Assembly: GCA_963691655.1 (NCBI GenBank)
Contig: OY829326.1
Location: 43,303,989 to 43,367,988 of the forward strand
DNA from: Toxonevra muliebris
Taxonomy: Eukaryota; Arthropoda; Insecta; Diptera; Pallopteridae
Direction of reading: 5' to 3'
DNA: 64,000 nt
The notes under the pieces were generated by a model that was given only the letters and a program-made list of their open reading frames with translations, was not told where the DNA came from and made no database searches. The stretch's first letter is position 1. Every line of letters starts with the position of its first letter. This document shows positions 47,313 through 60,162 of the stretch, piece after piece. The translations under genes were made by a program, and so were the position numbers.

Positions 47313-50300
47313 AATTATGGGCGACTAAAACTTCAAAAATTAATGCCATAATGTTAAAAAGAGTTCAATTAATCAATTCATTTAGTTTGTCTATTAATAT
47401 AACCGCCATTAAAACCGGTAGTTAAATTAATAACTGTGATTCATATGTTGGACAAATATACTGAAAGAAATAGAAGGTGCCTCGTCAAGCTTGTCAGAAC
47501 AATAAATCATTTGTCAGACAAGCACTACAATTAATCAATGACAAAAATTACTCAAAATTACCACAAAAATTATACTATTCTACAAGAATTAACTCTTTCA
47601 AAAATAACAAGGAAAGTTGATTCTGTTTATCAGAATGATTTTCCACACAGAGTTTGGGGTTCTGCGTATAGCTTCGACCCATATCAGTCCATTGGTAGAT
47701 CACTTTGTGATGCTTAGAAACGCAAAGTAGGTCCGCCTTGTTATAAATATTATATTAATATTATTTTGAAATATTTCTATGGTCACAAGGAATAACAACA
47801 CAACTCGAGTTATTATTATAATTGAAATCCTCATATCCGATTTCATCTTGTGTCAAAATTTTATGAATATCGGTTCAGTTGTTTACGAGATATTAAAGGA
47901 AAAATTGCACAACTCAAATTGATTTCTATTAGCATTTGAATTTTTGAACTGCTCTCCTGTAAAATTCAAAAAACTGACTTATGCTGTTATGCCTTGTGAC
48001 CACAGATTTGTAGTTGAATATTTTAACAAATTGCTTCGTATGTTTTATTATAAATTCACAGCAGTTTGCAAGAAAGAAATTAGAAAAGGATTATCCAAAT
48101 CAGGCTGAGATAAAGAAACGTAAAACAGTACGGTGAAAGTTACCTTTTTCTATGTAAAAATTTAAATAATCACAAGAATAGTTTCAGGTGGCAGATTTTT
48201 TATTTTTGGGTGAATGTTGCCTGGTAACACCATTGGCATCCTTCGTTATTATATTCCAAATTGATTAGTACATTTTATTAGATATTCCCTTACTAATTAA
48301 TTTAAAAAAAGATTGGTATCAATCCAGCAAATTACAATTTCCATATGGTTCGATTGCGAGCAACTGTTGTAATATCTTCGTAGTTAAAGTCTTTAACTGT
48401 CGTTTCATTTAGTGTATTTTTAGTAAAAGGTTAATTGAATTTTATTTAAAGTACTTATGTGTATATTAGCCCATATATTTACATACCCAGTTGAATATGA
48501 AAATACTTATGTAATTCAAATATATTTTTATAAAGTTTCCTCCGCACACACACACACACCCATAAAAACGACGAAAACAAACGCAAAACAAGAGTTTGAC
48601 TACAAAATTTTAAAATGAAAATTCCACTTTTATTGTGTTGTACATGAATCTCCTTTCCCCCTCCTCCCCACTGGCAGGAACAAAAACTATTACCGCAGTG
48701 AAGTGAGTGCGCTTTACGAGGAGTGACAAGGTAATTTCAAAATGCATTAAAACTTTTAATGCCACAGTACAATACGATGTCAAAAACAACAAATGCAACA
48801 ACTGAGTACTGAACTATAAAACAAAGTATTTAATTCAGAAAAAATATTATTATTATATTTTTTCTCAACTAATATCCCGGAATTCTCCTGCTCGTAGTTA
48901 ATAAATTTCGTCGCCATCCAGTGCCACGCCACAAATCAGAAAATAAAACCATAAAACTGATTGCTGAATTTACTCGTCTACCTCTGAAGATAGACAAAAA
49001 CCAAAGCAATCAAATACACTGCATACCAAACACCGAACACACCGTCAACACAATGGTCGCACCTCTGCCACCACGACCATCGCTACCGCCACCAATACCA
49101 CAAATCGTGCTCATGAATATTCAAGTGCAAGTACGAAAACAAAAAAACTGATTCGAAGCGAGCGTGTGATTGATTGCAGCGGAGCAATAACAAAACTAGC
49201 AGCAGCAACAGTAGCTACTGCTACCAGCAGTTACCCATCGTCACATCCCCATAGATTGCTGCCGACGTTTTGTTTTGCTTGCTGTTGCCTGCTGTCAATG
49301 CATGGGCGTGCCACGCCCCCGTTAAAATATCAAGCGACAGCGACAGGCGAAGATGAAACAAATCACCTTGATTGATGATTGGCATTCTGATGAGTAAAAC
49401 ACCGATACTTACAACATCTCGCCGCCCGTTCGCGCATCCCCCCTTAGCACCCAACCACCGATTGACTGACTGGCTGACTGACAAAGTACCTTACAACGCA
49501 GACAAACGCAAACAACACCTTTACCACAATTGCACGCGCCGTAGACGTAGCCAAAACCGTAACTGTAGCGGTAACTGTAGTTATGTGCGGGTGTGTGTGT
49601 GTTTAGCCTTCGAGTATGTAACGCTTCATTTCACCAGAGATTATCATCATCAACATCGAATGGAGTGAGTGTGGAGTGAGTGCGGTTGAATTGTTTATAC
49701 TACTTCCAGACATTTTAGTGATTAGTTCACCACCGCATAAGGCAAAGCAGGCAATCTGGTTGATTTCAACTGTTCATCAGCTGTGGGTATGTGATTTTAC
49801 CGGATAACTCGTGTATGTATTGTCTATGTAAGTAAGTGTCTTTGGGATATTGTGATTTAAGTAAATGTATGTGTGTGTGTGCAGTTCTATGATTTTGATT
49901 AACTTTCAGATAATTTTAGCAGATTTAACACAACAATCAATAACTATTATCTTATATCTAACCTTAGTTATAGTATTAACATGAGGGTGTACTCTGAGGT
50001 TTATATACGTATGTATGTATGTGTATCTACTGGTTGATAAAGTGTATCTTGAAAGCATATACGTATTCATAAATATTTAGATTTATGTTGAATGGCACAA
50101 TTTAATTTCTATTTGCATCATTTGTAATTTTTTGAAGTGTGTTTCTTGTTTTAAATTTATTTCATAGACTTTAACCGATGCTCAGAAAATACCCAAGAAT
50201 ACATACATAAACCTTAAATTGAATTTCAGATACGTCGTGGAGAATGCAAGTGAATTCATGTATTTGCAGTCAAAACAAAAATCCTAACCGATGAAAATCG

Positions 50301-52275
50301 TATACATTTTGATCGTTGATTATAAAAAAAAAACAAAATTAGAGGGACGGAAAAATTAATATACCCCCTCCTCTCCTTAGGGGTAACTGAAAGTAATAAA
50401 AAAGCCGAATTAGATAAACATTGATTAACCCTAAACAAGCCTGAATGCAATTAGTTACAATTTTCCATGGAAGCAGAAAGCTTGTTAAAAATGCAACCTT
50501 GCCAGAGTCATATGTACTTACATATATATTTTACTGTTGTAATTTCTAGGCTGTCAGCAAAACTCTCTGCCGCAGCATCAAATTCCTCCGAAACAAAAAT
50601 AAAAAATAAAGATTCGCTAACCTTTTCTGCACTTGTTCAAGTTGAACCGACCTCAATGAGGCCGGAAGAACTGAGTTAGGGAAATTAGTAATGAATCTAT
50701 CATTTGGGAGTAGAGAAGGTTGATTGTACTAAAATATTAGTAACTTATTAGACTAATCAAGACTAATCTAATCAGTTTTTAACAAAAATTCAGGTCGAAA
50801 AAGACCAAAACTCAGATCAAAGGTGTAATCCAAAATTCAGAACAAGTTCTGGCCAAATATACCAAAATATTGCCCTGAAATTTGTATTGTAAAATCAGAT
50901 CAAAATTTAAACCAAAAATTCAGATTGAGGAAGTCGTCTTATGTGACAGCTTTTTTTTAACGCTTTTTTGCGAATTTTATGTGACGAACTATGAAAATAT
51001 ACTCGCTCTGTATTTTTTGCCATATATTTATGAACATTTCAAGAATCATCTTAAACTTTTTTCACGCAAAATTTACAGTTAAATTGACTATATATATCCG
51101 GAACGACACCCGTGACAAAGAGAGGTTGGGTGATGGCTGCCATGATTTCAGCTTATTTGAAATCAAAAATTAAAACACCATTTTAAAAAAAAGACAATTT
51201 GAAATATTAAATATACTAGTTAAATTTAAGAATTGTACTATCGTATACAACACAGTATTAAGTCAAAATATTGAAATTTAAATTTTTGACAGAGTTTTTA
51301 AAATAAATATTTGATTTGCATAATTTTTTTACTATTTCCATTTGAAAAATGAAAACAATGACAAATATCACAATGATCCTGGTTTGGGTTAGAACTATAG
51401 ATGCACTAAAGAGTATAAAAATCAGACAAAAAGTCAGACCTGAAATGAGACTAAAAATGATATCTTAAAAACGAATCAAAAATCGGACTTAAAACTATGG
51501 TCAAGCTTTCCAAAAGAAGGACATCTATAAACTAACTCTGAAATTTAATATTGTCCAGGTGTGTTATAAGCATTGAAATTTTTGGAGGTGGCTATAGCCC
51601 CTATAACCCAAAACTTCAATTGGTGGGTACAGATAGAAGAAACTGATTTACCATTTTATCTAATATCAAAATTTAAGTGAGAAAATCTTTGTAAGACTGA
51701 GTACCTCGAAAAGACTAATTTTCAGTGCACGCTCGGAATTCTTAAGTGGTTTGTTCTTGGGCTACTTAAGAGCTCCGAATTCTTAAGATTTTTGGACGGT
51801 TTTTAAAATCAACTTCTTTTTTACAAGAAAGTTTCTTTTATTATTTTTTTCAGCTTCATAGTCGATTAAAATATATAATTGTATGCGTGAAATATTTAAG
51901 AAATAAAAACATAATACACAGAAACATTTTATTAGGTAAAAGCACTAAAAGCGAGAACAAAAATTAATTCTAAACCTACTCAGAAAACTTACATGCAAGT
52001 CAAAAACTGCTTAAGTTTTCTGGAAAATTAAGGCTTCCGAACATTAGTATTCCAAGCATTCACTGTTTTACAATTTACTTTCGCAATTGAACTGAGTATG
52101 TAAAACTTGATGCCAATTCAACCTAACTTGAGTTAGGTTGCAGTCGGTTTTTGATTTCTAAGCTCGGCACTGTAATCAAGAATCAGTAAAAGCTTAAAAC
52201 TGGTCTGTTGAAGTGAAGTAATAGAGTCTAGAAATTCAGTCATGAGTTTTTTGGGACTTGGGACACGTGGGACAC
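47313..52275. other. Region without a recognisable gene
   Basis: Includes CA microsatellite at about 48,545-48,561 and a GC-richer patch at about 48,900-49,680 with GCAACAG-type tracts. Overlapping frames of up to 98 codons appear there, but none has family features. About 50,760-50,920 and 51,400-51,500 repeat CAGATCAAAA / CAGACC-type words loosely. Confidence 0.4.
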
Positions 52276-52580
52276 GAAAAACTGTTTTTTGGGATTTTTC
52301 ATTTTTTGAGGTTAGGGACGACACGTAACATTTCCCGTAGAAAATAATAATAGATTCATGTTCATTAACTGAAATTACATAAAAATAGGTTTTTCCCGTC
52401 GTTTTATGATGACTTGGGTAAGCATCAGACCCGAAAACAGCCTTTTTGGACCTTTTTTGAGGTTAGGGACAACACGTGACATTTCCCATGGAAATTAATA
52501 TTAGACTCATATTCAGCGAAAAAAAAATATACGAAATAAGGCTTTATCTGTTTTTTTATGATGACTTGGGTAAACGTACG
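52276..52580 (+). repeat. Two-copy tandem repeat, about 151 bp
   Basis: The word GAGGTTAGGGACRACACGT recurs at about 52,308 and 52,459, and GATGACTTGGGTAA recurs 152 bp apart at the unit end. Diverged copies, not coding. Confidence 0.75.
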
Positions 52581-52779
52581 CTTGATAAAACTATTATTTT
52601 AAGGTGAGGTGGTAGACTTGCAGCCGCCATATTGGTTCGCCATCATGCAAAATCAAGAAAGGTCTTGTTGCATTTAAAACTAGAGATAATAAGGTTTAGT
52701 TTGAGCCCAAACATGCCCTAAAATACCTTAACCAATTTTGGACAGGGTGGGGGTCTCCCATTGACAGAAAATGCCCCAT

Positions 52780-54190
52780 AAATGATATATGTATTTCTTC
52801 CTCTTACTTCTGCGAGGAGCATAGGGCCATTACAAAGTTCTTAAATCTACGACAGTCGTTTGATCTCATTAAAGCTCATTCCGGTTCTTTTGATGTCTTT
52901 CTCAAGCTCCCTTTTCCATGTATGCTCAGGTCGTCCTCTTCTTCGACTACTTTGAGGGTTCAAATCAATAGCCTGCCTGGTGATGTCGCTAGGAGCTTTT
53001 CTTAGCGTATGGCCAATCCAGCTCCACTTGCGTTTCAAAATGGTTATATGGATTGATGTCTGACTGGTTAGCGCCCACAGCCGTTTGATGGAAATGTTTT
53101 CTGGCCAATGAACCTTTAATATGCACCTGAGGCACCGGTTAATAAAAGCCTGGATGCGTTGTAAAATTTGAGGGTCTGCGTTCCAGGTTTCGTAGCCATA
53201 GAGTAAAACAGTTTTGGTACCGCGTGTTAGCGAAGGTGAGCTCCAAATGTTCTAAAGTTGTCCGAGGGCTTGCTGAGCTTTTTCTACACGGTTTTCGATA
53301 TCCTCGGCACTATCACCAGAAGTTGAGATTATGCAACCTAGATAACAAAATGATTGAACATCTTCCAATGGTGAATTGCCTACTTTGAATGCGCCTGAGT
53401 TTCTCGTGTTTATCCGCATCGTTTTAGTTTTAGTTACGTTGATTTTTAGGCCAGCCCTAGATGCAATCGACATTACCGACTGTAGTTTGAAAGCCATATC
53501 TCCGTAGCTATGCGTAAGGAGGCATATATCGTCCGCATAATCCAGGTCGTCCAAAAAATCTCTAAGCCCCCATGTTAAGCCTCTTTGGTTTTTTAGGGAC
53601 TGGTTCATGACATAACCAAGTACAACATTAAAGAGTGTAGGAGAAAGTACGCAGCCTTGTCGAACCCCAAAATTTACATTTATACTACCGCATAGTTCAC
53701 CTTCATGCTAAATCCGACAATTTGCCTCGCTGTATAGACATTTTATAAGGTCTATAATTTTTCCAGGTACACGTTTACATCGAAGTACCGACCAAATTGC
53801 GTCCCATCGGAAGAAGTCAAACGCTTTGGCAAAATCAATAAATTACATGTAGAGATGCGAGCGATATTCTACACTTTGCTCGACTATTATGCGAAAACTA
53901 TTGAGGTGGTCTACGCATGATTTGTATGGCCTGAATCTAGCATGTTCTTCTCGGAAGACCGGCTCATACGCATGAACAATTCTTTTGTTAATAATGTGTG
54001 CTATTATCTTGTTGACACTGCACAGAAGTGTGATCTCTTTCCAGTTAGTGAATTGAGAAAGTTCACTCTTTTTGGGGATTTGAATTATTACGCCTTCTTT
54101 CAGTTCCTTAGGAAGGTAACCAGATTCCTAGAAGTTTTTAATTATTGGAAAGATGAGGGTCGCACTAACGCTAGGGTATAAAAAATATTG
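52780..54190 (-). pseudogene. RTE-type non-LTR reverse transcriptase remnant
   Basis: Minus-strand segments in order: ELKEGVIIQIPKKSEL and FTNWKEITLL (about 54,000-54,110), DFAKAFDFFRWDAIW (about 53,780-53,830), FGVRQGCVLSPTLFNV (about 53,630-53,680), LDYADDICLL with the YADD active site (about 53,530), and the C-terminal WSWIGHTLRK...RRRGRPEHTWKRELEKDIKRTG (52,850-53,030). These are the reverse transcriptase motifs and the basic tail of RTE-clade elements. Several stops and frameshifts; 5' truncated near 54,190. No flanking duplication found. Confidence 0.9.
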
Positions 54191-57100
54191 TAATACCCTT
54201 CTCCAAAGTTGATGGTTCATAATATTTTTTGGATCGCTGAATCCGAATCTGCCATCAGTTTTGTCGTAGAAAGTCAGGTTTTTGAGATATAGCCAATTTT
54301 TTGATTTTGCGGACATAGGTCACCATTTTTATCGAAATTAGCATTTTTTCGAAATGAAAAGTAAAGCATCTTTTCAAAAAGGCAATTGAATTATCTTTAG
54401 TTTAAGAGTTTATTTGATCGTCTGTTCCATTTTTGTCAAAAGTTATAGAGATTCGAAGTTAAAATTCTGACTAGAAAAAACGCTTTTTTCGAATTTTTTT
54501 TATGAATCGATAGCAATATTTAAATTCTCAGCGATGGGTTTCCGAACTCTAGTTTGGGAGCTAGAAACAAAAAACAACGACTTCATTAATTTTAATGCAT
54601 AGCATGGCTTTTAATTAATGGTGTCTCTAATGGCCATTCAACAATAATTGGCTAGCACTTTCTCATTCCATAAACCTTTATCCCATCACTCAGAGACTCG
54701 AAGATAAAGTCTGGCATTTCGTGGGCCACAAATACGGAGCTGATGAAGTATGACGAATTTGCAAATCAGCGGATTCGAATTCAGCAGTCCAAAAAAATAT
54801 TAAGAACCATCCACTTTGGATATGGGTAAAAAACAATGTTGTATAGTGTAATTTATATACATAAATAAGTAAATAGATAAAATATGAGTGATATTATTTA
54901 CTCAAAGTTAATAAATTTTTAATACGATGATTAAAAAAAAGAGCATGCATGCTCAAATATGAGTGTTATATTATAAATTGTACAACATTTCGTGGAATGT
55001 ATGGCTGTCATATTATTTTCAACTTTAAATTGAAAAATTCCAAGAGAAAATATGAGGAATTTGTGGACTCCTTTACGTCACCAACTGGCGCACACCGCAC
55101 GCCGCGACACCACACCACATTACGTCAAATCGTAATATGAATGCATTTTATGTCGCATCTGCTGCTTGGTTTTGTGTATCAAGTTAATTAGCGTTGCTGC
55201 TGCAAAAACATTTGCAACAACATGCACTACAAACACGCGGCATGATGCATGCATAGTGAGGAGCGGTATGGTGCGGCAAAGATCGGCTCAGCGTTCTTGA
55301 CATTTTCAAAGGACATTTTTCCTAATTTTCATATTTCGTGTTTTGGTTTTCTTTGCCTATGTTTTTTGTTTGTTTTTGTATGTTTTCTTTTTCTTTTTTT
55401 GTTTGTATGAAATTTTATGTTTTTTGATGTTTCGTAACCAAAATAGAAAATAATGATGAAAATGATAATGGTGTTAGTGATGACGATGGTGATGAGAAGC
55501 ATCGCGTATAATACGCATATAATTTTAGTATGCTGTAAGTATATTGCAGCCTAATGTCGAGAAGCGGCGGGGTGCGGCAGATGGGCGGACAGAGAACGTA
55601 TTAGAGCTTGGTATATTATTGTGAATGTGAAGAAAACATGACGTTTCGCAAAACGAAAAACTTTAGTGATGAAAAAACCAACTACACACAGAAATAAATG
55701 CACACACATCCCAGTTGAATTTTAGATGATAATATTTAAATTACTACTTAGAGGAATACGAAAGATTTCAAAGAATTTCACTTGGACCTGAAAAAAAACA
55801 ATAATAAAGCCGAATCGCAGAAGCTATTGTGCCCTATTTTATTAAACCTAACTTCAAAAAAGAAAATTAAGGTTATTAATCTATCAGCTATAGCATTCTG
55901 AATGGAGGAACGAAATTTAGTTACGTATATTAGGGTGGAGTGAAATAATTTTTTTTCTGTAGCTCAGATGCGTGTTTGGTTAACTATTAGAAAGTAGGTT
56001 AAAACTTTCAAATCATATTCAATACCCAGTGAAATACCTCTGTATCAAATTTTGATCAAATAGACCACAAAAAAAAAAACAAAGAATTGTGAGAAAAGGT
56101 TTTGACTTTTAAAAACAAGTTTTTAACACTTTTTACTATCCCAAAAAGTTTGTAGATGTAGTTATTTTTAATTATATTTAGAAAAAAATAAATTATTTTA
56201 AAAATTATTTGTGATTTCTATTTCTTCAAAAATAAAAATCTTGAATAATATTTTTACTAGAAAAAAATTGCTATAAATTTTTAATTTGTTTTGCTCACAA
56301 ATAATAAAATAACCTGATTTCTATTTAAAAAGTCTTTTACAAAGAAGTGTTGTTATACTTATTTGAAAACTATTTACATTTCATAAGCAAAAAAGAAAAC
56401 CAAGTTCTTCTAAGTTTTACCACTCCAAAAACCAATTTAAGACTCGGACTTTGCAATTTCTTGCGAACTTTGAACTTTCTTAGTCAAATTCCATGGATTA
56501 AATATGTAATTTAATGAATTTGAAATTGTCTGTTCTTCTACTTTTTGGTTTGAATATTTTTAAATCGCCGATCTATTCATTGGGTCACTTCTTCTTCAAC
56601 TGGGATATTTTTCTTTCCTACACATAAACATGCAAAACACACAAACTCGCATATGTGTGTGTGCCTATGTAAATATTATATCGCGTTGTGATGCGGTTTG
56701 CACGGGTTTTCACCAGCTCAGCTATTCATCATCGTCAGCCGTTAGTGCCGTTCCCGCCGACACAACCACTACCGTCGTCGTTGGCGCATCACTTGGCGTT
56801 CTTTAGTTTATACGCTCGGTTCGTATTCTCACTCGTTCTTTCTTGCATACTTTCCTTCTTTATACTCATCTTATCTCACACAATTTTAATGACAAACTTT
56901 GTCGCAAAAGAAAAACTTTATTTCATATAGCAATGGCGGCACTAACGGCGCAGGCACATTGTAAACAGAAGGAATGGAGGGGAGTGGAGAAAAAGAGATA
57001 TGCAGTAGTGTAAATACTCGTATGTTAATTTAACAGTGGTGGCGGAGAATGATATGTGTGTGTGTGTGTTGCATACATACATATGTGTGTACGTTTGTAT

Positions 57101-57532
57101 GCGTTGAATGAATTTATGAGATTTTTCACAGGAATGTATGAGTTTATCCTTAGCTTTTCTACTTCGTCATCTTCTTCTCCTCCTTCCTTTTCTATTTCTT
57201 TTTGCCTTTTATATTGTTGTTTCTTTGTAAATAGTTCTCATTAGGTTGAAAAAAGTATTCACATGAACAAAATACATATTTTTATTTAATTTGCAACAAA
57301 CAGTAAGTTGTTTTTTATAAATAGAAAGAATAAAGAATAGTTACAGCTTAAGAACTTAACATATGAACGAGTATAATGCTTGGGAGAATCTAATGTGTGG
57401 ATGGATGTTTATGAATGTGTGCGTGCATGCCTGCAAGAAATCTATAAAATTCGTATACTTTGTGTTGACAGAGCTAAAAAGGGGTCTAAGAATCTTAAAG
57501 CTGCGCCCGACCTTTATAGATTTATGCTTTAC
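54191..57532. other. Region without a recognisable gene
   Basis: About 55,040-55,620 and 56,690-57,010 are less A/T-rich, with short simple tracts. TG microsatellite at about 57,053-57,070. Open frames are short and unrecognised. Confidence 0.4.
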
Positions 57533-57670
57533 ACAGTAAAATCGCGATAATTCGTACCTCGTTAATTCGAAAATCTCAATAATTCGTAACAAACTGTTGG
57601 TCCCTTGAAAGAATCGCTTTAATTCCCCAAAATTCCATGTATTTTGGTCCCCTCGGTAATTCAATTTTTA
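57533..57670. mobile_element. Possible single pogo/Tigger-type end
   Basis: CACAGTAAAATCGCGATAAT is followed by a series of TAATTCG words (near 57,548, 57,562 and 57,578), a style typical of pogo/Tigger ends. I could not find the inverted partner within 3 kb, so this may be a broken end or chance. Confidence 0.25.
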
Positions 57671-58847
57671 AGATATCTTTGTCGTTTTGGCTCTATTGAG
57701 TTTTAAATGTGCTAAGACCCTGTTTTTCGAAGTAAAACTGGTTTGAAAAGATTTAAAATAATGTCGCTGCACACTTGATTATTAACTTTTCAATTTGTTG
57801 TAAATGTGAATAAAGGTAACCAGAAAGATGAAGAAGTCAAAATTAAAATGCAATTATGTACTATGTACAAAGGTGGTTAGTTCAATTTACTACTTTATAA
57901 TTGCTTTTAAATTGTACAAAATAGCAAAAGGTATTTATATGTTATATATGTGAATAATGTTAGAGCTTAAAAAATGTAAAACTGGAGAGTTTACTGCTTT
58001 CGACTTACACACGTTCCATGTACGCCTCGCATTTTTCAAATACGAAATGTTGCTTTTGGACCTATTTTCAAAATAACTTTTTGGAAAAAAGCGCAAAAAT
58101 GCGCAGATTTTTTTTCTAATCCTGATAGTCGAAAGTATGTACTATACATAAATAAACTTTTTTTGTGAACTTTTGTGACCTTTTTTGTTTTTGTCCATTG
58201 AATTTGGAGAATTTTCGGTTTTTTCCATAAAATAATTTTAATTTTTAAGCTTCTGTTAAAAATTTAGCTTAAAAAGTTTAGGAACAAAAATATAGCTGGG
58301 ATATACTCCTAATTTAATTAGAAATAAATGCACGGAATTTTTTTTATAAAAGTTCTCATGGTTCTTTTGTGGTAGACTGTTTTGTAAAATGCTTTAAATC
58401 TCAACTATATTAGGTATTGATTTTTGAAAAAAATATGTCCGTTTTGACGGCTTATACCGGTCCCAAAGATATGTTTTTACCAAAACTGTTATTGTTTTTT
58501 ACTTGCTTGAATTATTACCATTAAAATGGTACCGAATTTTTGGAATTTTGGCTCACAAAATTTTGGACTTTTGCCTTCTATCGACGCACTGTGTTTAACC
58601 TCTTATAAATCGAAATTGGTTATTGACAACCTCTCATAGTTCGTAATGCAAAGCAAAATTCTATCGAACTATGATTCGAAAATAATCAATCATAGTAGAT
58701 AGCTACGTTCTTTTTTTTTTATGGAATTTATTGTGTTTTTTGTGGTCGACGAAATACGCGAGAAGAGCTTTAAACAGCAAAAAATGACAGGCTTTTTAAA
58801 ACATAGTTTTTAATGGTGTCCAATATGTGTACATAGATACATACATA

Positions 58848-60160
58848 AGGAGTAAGATCGAAAATATCTTAACATACATAAAATTCAATAATTTTTAAAC
58901 GGTTGATCTTAGTTTTGATTTTTTTTATTTAATTGATAATATTTTACAAATTACAGAAAATTATAACTTTTATAGTTCTAACCACTATTTATGAACTCGT
59001 GGACCATTTTTGGTAAGCCTTCCATTAGAGATTTGATAGTTGTTTCAGACACTTTTTTGGAACATTTTGCCCATCTCCTTTTAAAATCTTCGATATTTTG
59101 GGACACCTTTTTTGTGCTCTTTAAGTTTCTTTTCACAAAAGCCCAATATCTCTCTACTGGTCTTAGCTCCGGACAATTTGGAGGATTGAGATTGGCCTCT
59201 CTTGGTACAAAAAATATGTTATTACTTTGGTACCACTCCAGAGCTTTCTTGCCTTAGTGACATGATGCCAAATCGGTCCAAAAATATGTGGACACATTGT
59301 GCTCTCTTATGAAAGGAAGAAGTCTTTTTTTCAAACATTCTTTGATGTATATTTCAGTATTTATAGAGCCCACTGTAACAAATGACTTGCTTCTTTTGCC
59401 GCAACTGCATATAGCTTGCCATACCAGGAATTTTTTAGGAAATCTTGTCTGCTTTTGGATTCTAAATTGTTCTTCGACATTTCCTCGAGCATCAGCAACA
59501 TAAAAATTTTGACCCAGACCCAGTTGCGTAAAATCTGCCAGTCCATACGTTTCGTCGTCCATTATACAACATGAATGCCAAATTTTTGTATGAAATTCGA
59601 TTTTAATTTCCGAGCCCTACTTTTGGCTTCTAAATTTTTTGCAGCATTCCCGTGTCCTGTCTGGAACTTTTTGGACTTTGTATGTTTTCAAACCCGCATT
59701 GGCTTTAACTTTTCGCACCAAATAGTCAGAGCAATGGGCTAACCGGGCAGCTTTTTTACCAGATGTGTTTGGAGATCTTTTCAATATGCTTTCTATTTTC
59801 TTGGCTTTTCCAATATCATGTAGTCCTTGTTTTCTTCCCGAACCAGGTTTCCTATCGATGGTCAAATTCTCCTGAAAATATTTAATAACATTGGAAACAG
59901 TTTGACGGCAGACCTGCAATTCTTTGGCCAATTTTTTGTAGGACCAATTTGGATTTTTTTTGAACATTTTTAATTATTTCAAGACGTACTTCTTTTTCTT
60001 CACTTTTTGATCAAACTATCAATAAATCAACATGTTTGTCATTAAAAATAACTACTGACATATTTTTCAAAGATAACAAGATCAAAGAAATTTTTAAATT
60101 TTACACCCAAAAAAAATTATTAGGTAAATCGTGTGTTAAGATTTTTTCAATTTCATTCCT
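58848..60160 (-). mobile_element. mariner-family transposon, DD37E-like, 1313 bp
   Basis: Inverted ends of about 50 bp with TA on both outer sides (58846-58847, 60161-60162): AGGAGTAAGATCGAAAATAT and its diverged partner AGGAATGAAATTGAAAAAAT, then ATCTTAACAYAC and AATAATTTTT. The length and a single transposase filling the interior show an almost complete element. Confidence 0.88.
58990..59990 (-). pseudogene. mariner transposase, frameshifted
   Basis: Order on the minus strand: helix-turn-helix region (NWSYKKLAKELQVCRQTVSN), a GSGRK linker, a second helix-turn-helix, the first catalytic Asp in MDDETYG (about 59,545), the second in FWTDLASCH (about 59,265), then PPNCPELRPVERYWA with the final Glu (about 59,155). 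The last two acidic residues are 39 apart; related sequences of the DD37E type lack two residues present here (NL before NPPNC). Breaks: a frameshift ahead of the N-terminal domain, at least one near 59,615, and a stop after ASCH where Tyr is usual. It cannot make intact protein. Confidence 0.9.
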
Positions 60161-60162
60161 TA

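Noticed and set aside
49372..49668. 98-codon open frame near 49.5 kb
   Set aside because: Overlaps open frames in other phases and strands within a GC-richer patch; no motif or splice support.
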